NCBI RefSeq assembly: GCF_026341125.1
Contig: NZ_JAPEOR010000001.1
Location: 1 to 64,000 of the forward strand
Length of the DNA: 64,000 nucleotides
Origin: Streptomyces sp. NBC_01142
Lineage (GTDB): Bacteria; Actinomycetota; Actinomycetes; Streptomycetales; Streptomycetaceae
Direction of reading: 5' to 3'
Shown: positions 51,594-60,193 of the stretch, piece by piece
How the letters are laid out: each line of letters opens with the position of its first letter
Position numbering within the stretch: position 1 is the stretch's first letter
Notes under the pieces: model-generated
What the model was told of the DNA's origin: nothing
Seen by the model: the letters and a program-made list of their open reading frames with translations, nothing else
Databases searched by the model: none
Position numbers and translations under genes: made by a program

Positions 51594-52600
51594 GCGCTCT
51601 TGATGTTGCGGAACACGGCAGCGGCCTTGGTCGCCTTGAGGACGGGTGCCACCGGCCCCATTTCGACTTCACCGGTCTTGACGGCGCCGGAGCGGTCGAA
51701 CTCGGGAAGCCATGTGGACACGAGCGGGGCGCCGCCCCCGACCGAGGCGCCGTGGAATCCATCGAGGCCGTAGCGGACGGCGTACAGATCGCCGAGGCCG
51801 GTTACGTTCCCGCCCCCGCCGGCGCCGTCCGGGTCGCGGGTCACCAGGCCGATCACGTCGACGTTCGCTCCGGCCTTGCTCTTGAGGTCGACGAGCGGGA
51901 TTCCGTTGTACGCGGTGACCGGGCGCCCGAACGCGTCCGTGCTCTTGTCGAGCTGGTCGGTCCACGCGGCGATGGTCTTGAAGAGAGACAGGGTCTTGCG
52001 GTTGCCGTAAATGACATCGGGCGCGTCATCCATCGCGGCGAGCCAGTCGTCGATGTGGCGCTGCGCGGCGAGGGCCGAGCCCTTGTCGGTGATCGTGGTC
52101 CAGTCGACGAACCCGCTCGTGACGCCGTTGTTCAGCGGCAGGTACTCGGTGCTCGATCCGGTCAGGATCTTCGACAGGCCGTCGAATCCCTTCGCGTCGG
52201 TGGCCTTGTCACCGTTGATCACGGCGTCGGCGAATCGTGCGCGGCTCGCCTTGATGAGCTGCTGCATGTTGAGGGTGACGGCGCCCGAGGCGGCCGGCCC
52301 GATACGGGCGATCACGCGGTCGATCTGGAAGCTACCGCCGAGCGGTACGAGGTCGACGGTGTAGCGCTGCGTTGCGACCTCGGCCGGCACGTACTCGCTG
52401 TTAATCGCGCGGAAGTCGGCCGACCGCTGGCTGATCAGGCGCCGGTATCCGTAGGTGAGGGTGTCGCCGCCGGTCGGGCTTACGACGTTGTCGAAGGTGA
52501 GGCGGTCGAGGATGTCGGACGACTTACGGAACTCGTCGATGACCTGAACGTCTACGTCATCGGTGGCATTGTTCCGGGCCTCGCTAAGGGAGGTGGGCAA
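51590..52600 (-). CDS. Major capsid protein, HK97 fold
   Basis: This protein of 336 residues forms the icosahedral shell. The N-terminus MPTSLSEARNNATDDVDVQV is followed by an E-loop-like segment, the spine helix and PAASGAVTLNMQQLIKASRA, DDWLAAMDDAPDVIYGNRKT, and the C-terminal ATKAAAVFRNIKSA. No protease gene is visible; the scaffold gene lies 18 bp upstream. This layout matches HK97-type actinophages that use a separate scaffold. Confidence 0.9.
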   Translation of the reverse strand: MPTSLSEARNNATDDVDVQVIDEFRKSSDILDRLTFDNVVSPTGGDTLTYGYRRLISQRSADFRAINSEYVPAEVATQRYTVDLVPLGGSFQIDRVIARIGPAASGAVTLNMQQLIKASRARFADAVINGDKATDAKGFDGLSKILTGSSTEYLPLNNGVTSGFVDWTTITDKGSALAAQRHIDDWLAAMDDAPDVIYGNRKTLSLFKTIAAWTDQLDKSTDAFGRPVTAYNGIPLVDLKSKAGANVDVIGLVTRDPDGAGGGGNVTGLGDLYAVRYGLDGFHGASVGGGAPLVSTWLPEFDRSGAVKTGEVEMGPVAPVLKATKAAAVFRNIKSA

Positions 52601-52618
52601 AGGATTCTCCTAGATCGT

Positions 52619-53224
52619 TCAGCCGCCGAGGCGGGCGGCGACGGCGTCGTGCAGCGTGGCGGCGCGGCGGTCGCCGGCCGGGGCGCCGTGGAACTCGGCG
52701 CCGCCGCGGGGCGGGCCGGACGGTCCGGCGCGGTAGATGTCGGGGTCAGCGGTCACGGCCGCGGTGATTGCGGCGGCGAGCTTGGTGCCGAACTCGGCCG
52801 CGGTCGGGTCGAGGTCGGCGACCGAGGCGAGGAAGCTGCGCGAGTTGAGCAGGCGGTCGCCGCGGGCGCCCTGGTCGGCGGCGGCGCGGGCGACCGCGAG
52901 TTCGACGCGGGCGGAGCGCAGTTCGCCGGCGTGCTCGGCAAGCAGGCGGTCGCGCTCGGCGACCGCGGCGGCGAGCTTGGCCGGGTCCTGCTCGGCCTCG
53001 CCGCCGTTGGGGTTGAGCGCCTTGGTCACGGCGTCGAGGGCGGAGCGCAGTTCGTCGCGCTCGGCCGCGGCCTGCTCGGCGCGGGTGGTCGCCTCGGCGA
53101 GCTGCTGCTCAGCGCCCGCGCCCGCGGCCGGGGCGGACGGAGCGCCTGGGGCGGGGTTCGGCGGGGCGGCCGGGTCGCCGGCGGGCGGGGTGACGGTGCC
53201 GGGGTCGACGGTGTTCTCGGGCAT
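52619..53224 (-). CDS. Scaffolding protein
   Basis: This protein of 201 residues is highly charged. The Pro/Ala-rich N-terminus (DPAAPPNPAPGAPSAPAAGA) leads to a coiled coil (EQQLAEATTRAEQAAAERDE, LRSALDAVTKALN and ERDRLLAEHAGELRSARVEL), then a C-terminal basic helix (DRRAATLHDAVAARLGG) that would bind the capsid. I chose ATG 53224 because ggaggg lies ten bases upstream; the frame from 53257 begins right after a terminator. It assembles procapsids and leaves the mature head. Confidence 0.85.
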   Translation of the reverse strand: MPENTVDPGTVTPPAGDPAAPPNPAPGAPSAPAAGAGAEQQLAEATTRAEQAAAERDELRSALDAVTKALNPNGGEAEQDPAKLAAAVAERDRLLAEHAGELRSARVELAVARAAADQGARGDRLLNSRSFLASVADLDPTAAEFGTKLAAAITAAVTADPDIYRAGPSGPPRGGAEFHGAPAGDRRAATLHDAVAARLGG

Positions 53225-53257
53225 GACGGGATAGCCCTCCGGGGCTCGTACGGGCAT

Positions 53258-53286
53258 GAAAAAAGGGCCACCTGATCGGCGGCCCT
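53258..53286 (-). terminator. Rho-independent terminator upstream of scaffold gene
   Basis: On the minus strand, the 9-bp stem agggccgcc/ggtggccct (53286-53264, one G-U pair) is followed by TTTTTT (53263-53258). It would attenuate transcription from the portal/MuF genes into scaffold and capsid, or mark a separate start for the structural genes. Confidence 0.75.
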
Positions 53287-53305
53287 ATAGAGGGGGAGAG
53301 AGGGG

Positions 53306-53476
53306 CTACGGCTCGGCCGGTGCGAGCTGCTGCTCGGCGGCGACGTAGCCGCGCACCCATGCGGCGCGCAGCAGCGGCTCTTCGCCGCGGTACGGGCAGT
53401 CGGTAGCCGGTCGCCCGGTGAGGGCGGCGTGCGCCCCGGCCTGCCGAGCGCGCACCGCGGCCTCGCGGAATCCCAC
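53306..53476 (-). CDS. Rmf/CrpP-fold mini-protein
   Basis: This protein of 56 residues lies between the MuF-like gene and the scaffold gene. [20 protein letters not shown] and [20 protein letters not shown] match the small Rmf/CrpP family: ribosome hibernation factor RMF and the plasmid ciprofloxacin-modifying CrpP. The Cys-Pro-Tyr and RAAWVRGY core are the family signature. GTG 53476 has aaggggg a few bases upstream, straddling the MuF stop. Function in phages is unknown; a host-ribosome effect is possible. Confidence 0.75.
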   Translation of the reverse strand: MGFREAAVRARQAGAHAALTGRPATDCPYRGEEPLLRAAWVRGYVAAEQQLAPAEP

Positions 53477-53486
53477 GGGCACCCCC

Positions 53487-55748
53487 TTACTGCTTGAGCT
53501 GCTGACCGTGGGCGGACTGGCGGGCGGTCTCGGCCGCCGCGTTCTTGACGCCGGTCACCTGCTCGGTGAACTCGGCGAGCGTGACGCGCGGCGAGGTATC
53601 GGCCCACCATCTGATGAGGTCTTCCGAGGCGCGGGCGTAGGCGACGTGCGCCGGCCCGGTGAAGAGCGAGCGCGGGTCGACGCCGGCGGCCTCGGCCGCG
53701 CGGCTGAGCATGTGCCCTCGGGTCGCGTCCTCGGCGGCGAGCCATTGCAGGTAAATGTGTTCCTGGTACATCCCGCGTATCTCTTCGCGGCTGTACGCCT
53801 CGCGTGCCGCCCGCTGTTCGAGTTCCCGCTCGTACGCCCAACGCTCGGCGGCGGACATGTGCTCGGTCCCGTCGGGGCCCTTTTCGAGGTCGCGCCCGTA
53901 GGCGCCCCACTCGTCGGGGTCCGCCGGGGGCGGGTCGTCGAGGGGCACGGGCTGCATGGCCTCGTCGAGCGCGGTCCGGGTGGCGAGGGTGTCGGCGACG
54001 CGTGCGCCCGCGGGGGCGGGCGGTGGCGCGGCCGGGTACCGGCGGTCGATTTCGGCGGCGATCCGGGCGGAGTCCTCGGGGGCGGCGTAGCGCACCCCCC
54101 AGACGAGCAGGTCGTCGCCGAGGGCGGAGAGGTCGCCGGCGAGACGGCCGGAGGGGAAGAGGTCGGCGAGCGCTCGGCGGCGGTGGATCTCGGCGCCGAT
54201 CGCCGCCCGGTCGCCTTCGACGTTGCGGGCGCGAGCGGCGAGGTCCCGTTCAGACATGCCGACGAGGTCACGGCGGATACCGGGCATGGCGGCGTCGATG
54301 TCGCGCCGGTCCATCTCCCCCATGATCCGCAGCATGTCGTCGTCGCCGAGGTGGGTAGAGACGCGGGCGAGCTCGTCGTCGCTGAACTCGGCGAGGTTGT
54401 CGACGAGTCGGCCCTGCGGTCGGATGCGGTCGAGCAGCACCTGCTCGTCGCGCCGGCCGGCCTCGCCGCGGATGCGGTCGAGGTCGCGCTGATCGAGCAC
54501 GCCGGGCCGGATCGCGGCGCCGAGCTGCTCGTCGGTCATCTCGGGCAGGGTGCGCTCGTCGCCGGAGCGGACGCGCGCAGCCTCGAACGCGTCCTGCGGC
54601 GGGCGCGGTGCGGTCGAGGGGAGGTTGCTGGCGCCGGGCTGCTCGCGCTCGCGACGGCGGATGAGTTCGGGGTGCTCGGCGAGGTGGGCGCGCTGTTTGG
54701 CCTGCCACTGCCGAACCTTGGCCTCGGCCGCCCGACGAGCCTCGGGGCTCGTCGCCGCGGCCGACCGGTTCTTGTACTTCCTGATCCCGCGCTCGATCGC
54801 CCTCTGCTTCTGTGTCGCCTCGTATCCGTCGGGGTCCTCGGACGCCTCGGCCGCCGGCCGGGTCACCCCGGGCAGATAGGCGGCAATGCTGTGCCTGCAA
54901 TTCGGGTGTTGGAAACCGCGCTGCCGTGCCTCGTCGAGACTGCCCGCGATGTGCACCTGCACGGTGCTGCCGTCCTCGACGGCGTGCTCGACCTCAACCG
55001 TGCGGGCGCCGCCGGGTCCGTCGAGGCTCAGTACCTTGCCCTCGAACGGTTGGCACACAGGGCACTCGTGGGGGGCGTTGCTGACGATCACGAGGTCGAC
55101 GCCGGCCGCGCGCAGCTTGTCGCCGTGCGCCTCGACCGCGGCCCTACCGGTCGCCGTCCGCACGGCCATCTCGGCATAGCTCGTCATCTGCCACGCGCGC
55201 CCGCCGCGGTCGACGAACGTCCGCAGACCCCGGTCGGCAAACCGGTCCATGGCGGATTGTGTGGCCTGCCTGCGGGTGTCGACGCCGAGCAGGGGAGTCG
55301 CCGAAACCTCGGCGATCACCTGCCGGTACCCGTCCTCGACGCCGCGGAGTATCCCGCGGTGGGTGGCCGTTACGAGATCGATTGTCTCGGCGGCGAGGCG
55401 GTCGACTGCCCTCGTGCTCGGCGTGGTCTCGGCGATCCGACGCAGGTCGGCATCGTGCAGTGCCCCGAGTTCGGCGAGACCGGATCGGGCGCCGATGTTG
55501 TACGCCTCGGCGACCGCGTCGAACACGTCGAGCTGTACCGCCTCGGCGAGGGCGTCGACGACACCCTGTGCCCCGCGGCGCAGCGCCTGAATGTCCCGCA
55601 GTTTGTTGGTCGCCCACCCCGGGGCTTCGAACCCGTCGGCGAGCTGCCGGGCGACGATGCCGAGCAGCCGCTGCTCGGCGTCCGCGTACAAGTCGCGGAC
55701 AGCGGCCGAGAGATCCTCGGCCATGGCGGGGTGGATGGGCACGGCCAC
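53487..55748 (-). CDS. MuF-like minor capsid protein with long repeat region
   Basis: This protein of 753 residues has the phage minor capsid/MuF region at about residues 130-300. The conserved Cys/His motifs are [20 protein letters not shown] and [17 protein letters not shown]. Residues about 395-560 hold four degenerate units of the kind [20 protein letters not shown] that end in GEMDRRD, GAEIHRR or AAEIDRRY. The C-terminal region is Arg/Glu-rich and helical ([20 protein letters not shown]). No toxin domain is evident. It sits in the head next to the portal. ATG 55748. Confidence 0.85.
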   Translation of the reverse strand: MAVPIHPAMAEDLSAAVRDLYADAEQRLLGIVARQLADGFEAPGWATNKLRDIQALRRGAQGVVDALAEAVQLDVFDAVAEAYNIGARSGLAELGALHDADLRRIAETTPSTRAVDRLAAETIDLVTATHRGILRGVEDGYRQVIAEVSATPLLGVDTRRQATQSAMDRFADRGLRTFVDRGGRAWQMTSYAEMAVRTATGRAAVEAHGDKLRAAGVDLVIVSNAPHECPVCQPFEGKVLSLDGPGGARTVEVEHAVEDGSTVQVHIAGSLDEARQRGFQHPNCRHSIAAYLPGVTRPAAEASEDPDGYEATQKQRAIERGIRKYKNRSAAATSPEARRAAEAKVRQWQAKQRAHLAEHPELIRRREREQPGASNLPSTAPRPPQDAFEAARVRSGDERTLPEMTDEQLGAAIRPGVLDQRDLDRIRGEAGRRDEQVLLDRIRPQGRLVDNLAEFSDDELARVSTHLGDDDMLRIMGEMDRRDIDAAMPGIRRDLVGMSERDLAARARNVEGDRAAIGAEIHRRRALADLFPSGRLAGDLSALGDDLLVWGVRYAAPEDSARIAAEIDRRYPAAPPPAPAGARVADTLATRTALDEAMQPVPLDDPPPADPDEWGAYGRDLEKGPDGTEHMSAAERWAYERELEQRAAREAYSREEIRGMYQEHIYLQWLAAEDATRGHMLSRAAEAAGVDPRSLFTGPAHVAYARASEDLIRWWADTSPRVTLAEFTEQVTGVKNAAAETARQSAHGQQLKQ

Positions 55749-55811
55749 CCCCTCAGGTATTCACCTATTCGAGTGAGTTTCTTGATCGTCTACGAGGGGA
55801 TGTATGGGCTC

Positions 55812-56030
55812 ATGACGAATCTGAAGCGCGGCACAGTGAAGTGGTTCAACATCACCAAGGGGTTCGGATTCATCGAGCCCGAGGTCGGCGGTGACGACAT
55901 CTTTGTCCACATCTCCGCAGTCGAGAAGGCAGGTCTGAGCTCCCTCGAAGACGGCCAAGAGATTCAGTTCGAGATCGAAGAGGACCAGCAGACCGGCAAG
56001 GCGTCCGCCATCAATCTGGAGGTCGATTAG
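55812..56030 (+). CDS. Cold shock (CspA-type) protein, plus-strand moron
   Basis: This single-stranded nucleic-acid chaperone of 72 residues shows the cold-shock domain: [20 protein letters not shown] carries RNP1 (KGFGFI), and [16 protein letters not shown] has RNP2 (DIFVHIS). It is the only plus-strand gene within the late region, lies between MuF-like and portal genes, and ends overlapping the portal stop (4 bases). ATG 55812; ATG 55800 is in frame but would put the ribosome site too close. It is typical of a moron with its own promoter. Confidence 0.9.
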   Translation: MTNLKRGTVKWFNITKGFGFIEPEVGGDDIFVHISAVEKAGLSSLEDGQEIQFEIEEDQQTGKASAINLEVD

Positions 56031-57502
56031 TCGAGGGCCCCGACCTGCATGGGGTCAGGCACGGCCTGGCCTGTCTCGGTGAGGATGCGGGCGACCTCGG
56101 TCTGCACTTCGGCCTCGTCCCATCCGGGGTGGATCATTCTCACTTTGGTGTCGACGCTTACGGCCTGCGCCTGCTGATACAGGGAAAGGGTCTGCGCGAG
56201 CGTGGTCGGGTCCTCGCTGATGACGCCCCCGAAGTCGATCCGGGGGCGCTCGGGCACGATGCTGCGGCCGAACAGCAGCCGGTCGAGCAACAGCATGACG
56301 TGCAGCATTTCGGCGAGGGGCGGCGACCAATACCGGATTTTCTTGCCGCGGGTGGTCATGCTCCGGCGCTCCTTCGCCTTGACCTCGGTTGCGGTGATCG
56401 CGGCGCCCTGGTCGTCGATGCCGAAGGTCTGCGCGGCGTAGCCGGCCGACCGTACGGCCTGCCGTGTCGTGGCCTCGGCGCTCCTCTCGTGCTCCTCGAC
56501 CCGGATCGCGAACTGAGACAGGGTGATGCCGCCCTGCTCGGTGGGCGGGATGTTCAGGAGCTGCCAGATTTCCCGGTCGGAATCAAAGCTCGCCCCGTTG
56601 CCGGGGCCGTGGTCGCGCAAGTAGGCGTCGGGGATGATCAGGCGGGCGCGGGCGAGGCGGATGTCGCGAATCCAACTCGTCCATGTCGTATCGAGCGCGT
56701 CTAGCAGGTCGTACAGCGGGGCGGCGTAGTCGGAGCGGCCGAGGTCTGAGCCGCGATGCTTTCGGTTTGGCCCGATGTTGCGGACGTAGGCGGCGGTCAG
56801 ACGGTCGATGCCGGTCTCGATCGACTCGCCGTCGGGGCCGAGCGCCTCGGCGAGCGGGGCGACCGCGGGGTGCTCGGTGAGCGGTACGCGTCGGCCGAGG
56901 TTGTCGGCGGTGCCCTGGTAGAGCGCGTGCAGAATGCGACCGCGCTCGTGCCGTTCCAGGTGGCGGAGCACGGTCGCGCCGTCCGAGGCGAGCTCGTGCC
57001 AGAAGGTCACGGCGCGCAGCAGGCCGAACGAGAACTCGGGCACCGCGCAATCAGCGTGCACGGTGGTGAGCAGCGGCCGGTCGACGAGCGAGCGATCCCA
57101 CGTGATCCGCAGGTACACGCCGCCGAGTGCGGCGGCGACCTCGGCGCCTTCGAGCAGGGTGTTCGCGATGCCGTCGGCGTCGCTCAACTCGTTCAGTCGG
57201 TCCTGCGTCGCAGTGTCGGCGACGGTGAACACGGGCGGTTCGCTGAACAGCAGGTCGGCGCTCGCGGTGGCGATGTCGCCGGCGAGGGGGATGTGCAGAC
57301 GGTTGTCGCGCTTACCGGGCTGCGGTGCGCGGCGGCGCCCCCACAGGCGGGATGCGCCGTTCGTCCTGCTCGGGTTGTTGGCGTAGACGGCGGTCAGCTT
57401 GGCGGCGTCGCCGGAATACCAAGCGTCATCGACGCGCATCTCGGCGAGGGGGCGGGCAAGGTGCGGCGGGGGCCAAGGGGCGTTGTTGTCAGGCAGCGGC
57501 AC
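56027..57502 (-). CDS. Phage portal protein
   Basis: This protein of 491 residues forms the ring through which DNA enters and leaves the head. Family marks are [20 protein letters not shown] and [40 protein letters not shown] (clip/stem region), [20 protein letters not shown], and [20 protein letters not shown] near the end. It is of the SPP1 gp6-like type. It overlaps the HNH gene by 14 bases and converges with the cold shock gene. Confidence 0.92.
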   Translation of the reverse strand: MPLPDNNAPWPPPHLARPLAEMRVDDAWYSGDAAKLTAVYANNPSRTNGASRLWGRRRAPQPGKRDNRLHIPLAGDIATASADLLFSEPPVFTVADTATQDRLNELSDADGIANTLLEGAEVAAALGGVYLRITWDRSLVDRPLLTTVHADCAVPEFSFGLLRAVTFWHELASDGATVLRHLERHERGRILHALYQGTADNLGRRVPLTEHPAVAPLAEALGPDGESIETGIDRLTAAYVRNIGPNRKHRGSDLGRSDYAAPLYDLLDALDTTWTSWIRDIRLARARLIIPDAYLRDHGPGNGASFDSDREIWQLLNIPPTEQGGITLSQFAIRVEEHERSAEATTRQAVRSAGYAAQTFGIDDQGAAITATEVKAKERRSMTTRGKKIRYWSPPLAEMLHVMLLLDRLLFGRSIVPERPRIDFGGVISEDPTTLAQTLSLYQQAQAVSVDTKVRMIHPGWDEAEVQTEVARILTETGQAVPDPMQVGALD

Positions 57503-57926
57503 AGCTCACCCCCGTTCGCTTCCGTGCGCGGGCGCGCGCGGCCGTGCGGCAGGTGCGGCACTTGCGGGTGCCGTTGCCTGCTCGGTAGGTGTTGGCCTCG
57601 TCGAACGCGTGGCCGTGGATGCACTCGGTCTGTCGGGCGCGGGCGGCGACGTGCGACGCGCCCCTCAGGACGTTGACTCGCTGCGTGACCGGTTCGAGGT
57701 GGGCGGGGTTGACGCACCCGCGGTTGCGGCACAGGTGGTCGATCACCAGGCCCTCGGGTATCGGCTCGACGAGGGCCTCGTACGAGGCGCGGTGCGCGTA
57801 CTGGCGCTCGCCGTCGATGGTGAAGCGGGCGTATCCGTTGGGCATGAGGTAGCCGGTCCACTGCCAGCAGCCGGCCGGGGTGTCGGTGATGCGGGCGAGG
57901 AATCGGTCGGTCCAGTCGGCGCGCAC
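57489..57926 (-). CDS. HNH endonuclease
   Basis: This nuclease of 145 residues has the HNH_3 core YAHRASYEALVEPIPEGLVI followed by DHLCRNRGCVNPAHLEPVTQ (HNH catalytic His and zinc-binding Cys), and an AP2-like or zinc tail (CIHGHAFDEANTYRAGNGTR, KCRTCRTAAR). HNH proteins beside terminase genes can assist DNA packaging, or be free-standing homing nucleases. GTG 57926 has aaggggg upstream and it overlaps the portal start. Confidence 0.9.
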   Translation of the reverse strand: MRADWTDRFLARITDTPAGCWQWTGYLMPNGYARFTIDGERQYAHRASYEALVEPIPEGLVIDHLCRNRGCVNPAHLEPVTQRVNVLRGASHVAARARQTECIHGHAFDEANTYRAGNGTRKCRTCRTAARARARKRTGVSCAAA

Positions 57927-57952
57927 GGGCGGCCCCCCTTGGGCATGGCAAA

Positions 57953-57980
57953 GCCCCCGCGCCGACTCGGCGGCGGGGGC
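57953..57980. terminator. Hairpin between HNH and large terminase genes
   Basis: The arms gcccccgc (57953-57960) and gcgggggc (57973-57980) pair around a self-complementary loop (gccgactcggcg). The minus strand reads TTTGCC after it. It may attenuate transcription past the large terminase gene. Confidence 0.5.
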
Positions 57981-57999
57981 CGTGGTCGGTTGGGTTGGG

Positions 58000-59232
58000 T
58001 TATGCGGCTTGCGTGAGCAGGGGGCGCCACTCGTGCGCCGTCGAGTGGATCACGTAGCGCAGGGCGTCGACGCTGTGATCGTCCTTCTTCACTGGCTTGT
58101 CTTCACCGCGGGCGGCGGCCTCTTCCGACCACACGTAGGTGGGCAGTTCGCCGAGCAGTCCCTCGCACGAGCGATGGATGCGCAGCAGGCCGGCGTCGAG
58201 GGCGTTCGAGACGCTGCGGATTCCGTCGATCACGTCGTTTACGGCGCGGGTGACGCCGGGGTGTCCGTCGGCCCAAAGCTGATTGGAGTACGAGGCGGCG
58301 CTCGGGTCGACGAACGTCCATTCCGGGATCACGTCCAGTTCGCCGAGCCAGTCGCGGACGGCGCGGCTGTACTGCGCGTCGGTCATCTGGCGGTGTACGG
58401 CGCGGGAGTCGTGGCGCCACTCGCTCACCACGTACAGCCGGTCGTCGTCGCCGAGGCCGAGCAGCAGCGCGGCGAAGGGGTTCGCGGTGCCGTAGTCGAT
58501 GCCGACCCAATGGCGGCGCATCGCGGGCAGCTCGTCGACGACGTGCAGCGCCTCGTCGTAAGCGTCGTAGACGGAGCCCTCGGCGACGACCCACTCGCCC
58601 AGGATCATGCGCCGGCGCCACAGGCCCGTGAACTCTGCGGCGAGGGCGGCGACGTACGCCTCACTCAACGAGGGGTTGTCGGCGAGGCGGAAGTGAAAGG
58701 CGGCGAGGTCGAGTTCGTCGGCCCGGTCGAGGTAGTCGGTCCGCAGCCAATGCCGGGGCGAGTCGGGGTTCGTGGTCCCGATCAGCTTCGCACCGGGGAC
58801 CGACAGGCGGGCGAGGAGCTGCCGGAAGAAGGCGGCGGGCAGCAGCGTGACCTCGTCGCAGTAGGCGAGCGAGGCGGTCATGCCGCGCAGGCGCCCCTCG
58901 GCGCGCGCGTCCGCGGCGCCGACGAGGTGAACGACGCGGCCCAGGATTACGGCCGTGGTGGCGCCGCGGGTGTGGTGGACCTCGGCGGCGACCTTGCCGA
59001 ACAGCGTCGGGTCGGCGAGGACGTCGAGACAGTTCCGCTCGATCGTCTGGAGCGACCTGCCGCAGATGACGATCAGGCCCGACGCGGGGGCCCGGTGGAT
59101 CATGAGTAGGAAGCAGACGAGCGAGGCGATCGTCTTTCCGCTGCGGACTGAGCCGTGCCAAAGGTTGATACGGGCGGTGGCGCCGCGGATCGAGTCGATC
59201 TGTTTGGGGGAGAGCGGGGCGAGGGCGGTCAC
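58000..59232 (-). CDS. terL: Large terminase subunit
   Basis: This packaging motor of 410 residues has an N-terminal ATPase: Walker A-like HGSVRSGKTIASLVCFLLMI, Walker B SLAYCDEVTLLPA, and coupling motif GTTNPD. The C-terminal nuclease domain (RNase H-like) starts at WVGIDYGTANPFAALLLGLG, with acidic residues in TFVDPSAASYSNQ and KKDDHSVDALRYVIHS. It is of the PBSX/T4-like terminase type. GTG 59232 overlaps the small subunit stop as GTGA. Confidence 0.94.
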   Translation of the reverse strand: MTALAPLSPKQIDSIRGATARINLWHGSVRSGKTIASLVCFLLMIHRAPASGLIVICGRSLQTIERNCLDVLADPTLFGKVAAEVHHTRGATTAVILGRVVHLVGAADARAEGRLRGMTASLAYCDEVTLLPAAFFRQLLARLSVPGAKLIGTTNPDSPRHWLRTDYLDRADELDLAAFHFRLADNPSLSEAYVAALAAEFTGLWRRRMILGEWVVAEGSVYDAYDEALHVVDELPAMRRHWVGIDYGTANPFAALLLGLGDDDRLYVVSEWRHDSRAVHRQMTDAQYSRAVRDWLGELDVIPEWTFVDPSAASYSNQLWADGHPGVTRAVNDVIDGIRSVSNALDAGLLRIHRSCEGLLGELPTYVWSEEAAARGEDKPVKKDDHSVDALRYVIHSTAHEWRPLLTQAA

Positions 59233-59678
59233 TGCACCTCCTCGCTGTCACCTCCGACCGGGGGCCCGAGCAGGGCGTCGGCGAGGCGGTCGAGCATCCC
59301 GCCGGCGCTCCCGCCGCTGGTGTGGCGGGCGAGCTCGGCGACCTTGGCGTGTACCTCGGTGAGCGCGCGTGCGGCCGTGGCGTAGTCGCGTGCGTCCCGG
59401 GCGGACTCGGCCTCGACGACCCGCTCGACCTGAGCAAGAGCGCCGTCGAGCGCGTCGTCGGCGAGGCGCTCGCGCCGGGTGACGGCGTCGGCCGTACGGG
59501 CTTGTGTGGCAGCAGCCACGCGCGCCCCGCCGCTGAACGCGAGGCCCTGCTCGGCGGCGATCTTGGAGACGGTGGCGGCGCTCCGCCCGGTCTCTCGGGC
59601 GATGGCGTTGCGGGACTTGCCTTCGGAGTGCAGTCGGCGCACCGCCGTGCGGTCGGCGTCCGTGATCGGCTCGGCCAC
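59229..59678 (-). CDS. terS: Small terminase subunit
   Basis: This DNA-recognition subunit of 149 residues has the N-terminal helix-turn-helix RTAVRRLHSEGKSRNAIARE followed by GRSAATVSKIAAEQGLAF, then a long coiled region for ring formation (DALDGALAQVERVVEAESAR). I chose GTG 59678, with a near-perfect ribosome site ggaggtgatc three bases away. It would bind the pac/cos site, which often lies within or just upstream of this gene. A perfect hairpin lies at 59702-59735. Confidence 0.9.
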   Translation of the reverse strand: MAEPITDADRTAVRRLHSEGKSRNAIARETGRSAATVSKIAAEQGLAFSGGARVAAATQARTADAVTRRERLADDALDGALAQVERVVEAESARDARDYATAARALTEVHAKVAELARHTSGGSAGGMLDRLADALLGPPVGGDSEEVQ

Positions 59679-59701
59679 GGGATCACCTCCCGGACATGCC
59701 A

Positions 59702-59735
59702 ACGCCCCGCCACCGGGGGGATGGTGGCGGGGCGT
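59702..59735. repeat. Perfect hairpin upstream of small terminase
   Basis: The arms acgccccgccacc (59702-59714) and ggtggcggggcgt (59723-59735) pair perfectly over 13 bp. It stands between the tiny membrane gene and terS, without a T tract. It may be a terminator or part of the packaging recognition site. Confidence 0.6.
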
Positions 59736-59844
59736 GAGTGCAGTGCCTGTTTCCGGGCACGCCGGAGGCGCTCCCCACATTAGGTCACGGGCAGATAACA
59801 ATGCAACCTCAATGCGAGTGATGCATGATCCCGCCGGGGCTGGG

Positions 59845-59985
59845 CTACACCAGGCCGACGGCGCGCGCCGCGAACATCAGGGCCATGGCCAGGACCGCGG
59901 TAAAGCCCAGCAGGAAGATGAGTCGCAGGGTGCCGTCGCCGCTTTGGAGAGCTTCGCGAATTACCCGCCCCCAATAATTCTTCAC
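59845..59985 (-). CDS. Tiny predicted membrane protein, 46 residues
   Basis: GTG 59985 to stop 59845 encodes an N-terminal amphipathic part (MKNYWGRVIREALQSGDGTL) and one membrane helix (IFLLGFTAVLAMALMFAARA) ending GLV. The codon use and charge pattern are protein-like and the frame is short but clean. It stands alone between the AT-rich control region and the terminase genes. Function is unknown; superinfection exclusion or membrane signalling are guesses. Confidence 0.6.
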   Translation of the reverse strand: MKNYWGRVIREALQSGDGTLRLIFLLGFTAVLAMALMFAARAVGLV

Positions 59986-60030
59986 TTTCAATCAATCCCT
60001 TCGAAGGTTCAACACGCAAGTACAGACCTA

Positions 60031-60059
60031 AATATTTACTTAGCAACACTAAATAAATT
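60031..60059 (-). promoter_or_regulatory. AT-rich operator/promoter region of the late genes
   Basis: A strikingly AT-rich island (about 59985-60070) in an otherwise GC-rich phage. It holds the dyad aatatttacttag (60031-60043) / ctaaataaatt (60049-60059) with 2 mismatches over 11 pairs, and a minus-strand TTGACC at 60067-60062. No well-spaced -10 box is clear. The position immediately before the 46-residue gene and terS suggests a control site for late transcription. Confidence 0.5.
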
Positions 60060-60160
60060 GAGGTCAAGCAGGGTCGAGAGATCCCGCTATATGGTGAACT
60101 GTCGTGCCAACTGGGGGGCGGTGGGGCGGGTTTGCGTGGGCTGTTATCAAGTCGTGATGG

Positions 60161-60186
60161 TGGGGGCCCGGATCACCGGGCCCCCA
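60161..60186. terminator. Hairpin ending the early operon
   Basis: The arms tgggggcccgg (60161-60171) and ccgggccccca (60176-60186) pair perfectly around ATCA. It lies 8 bp past the stop of the gene at 60194, on the minus strand side, and separates early from late genes. Confidence 0.75.
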
Positions 60187-60193
60187 CCTACGC

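Noticed and set aside
53418..55811. Long plus-strand frame upstream of the cold shock gene
   Set aside because: Only its last 72 codons are protein-like; the remainder is antisense to the MuF gene.
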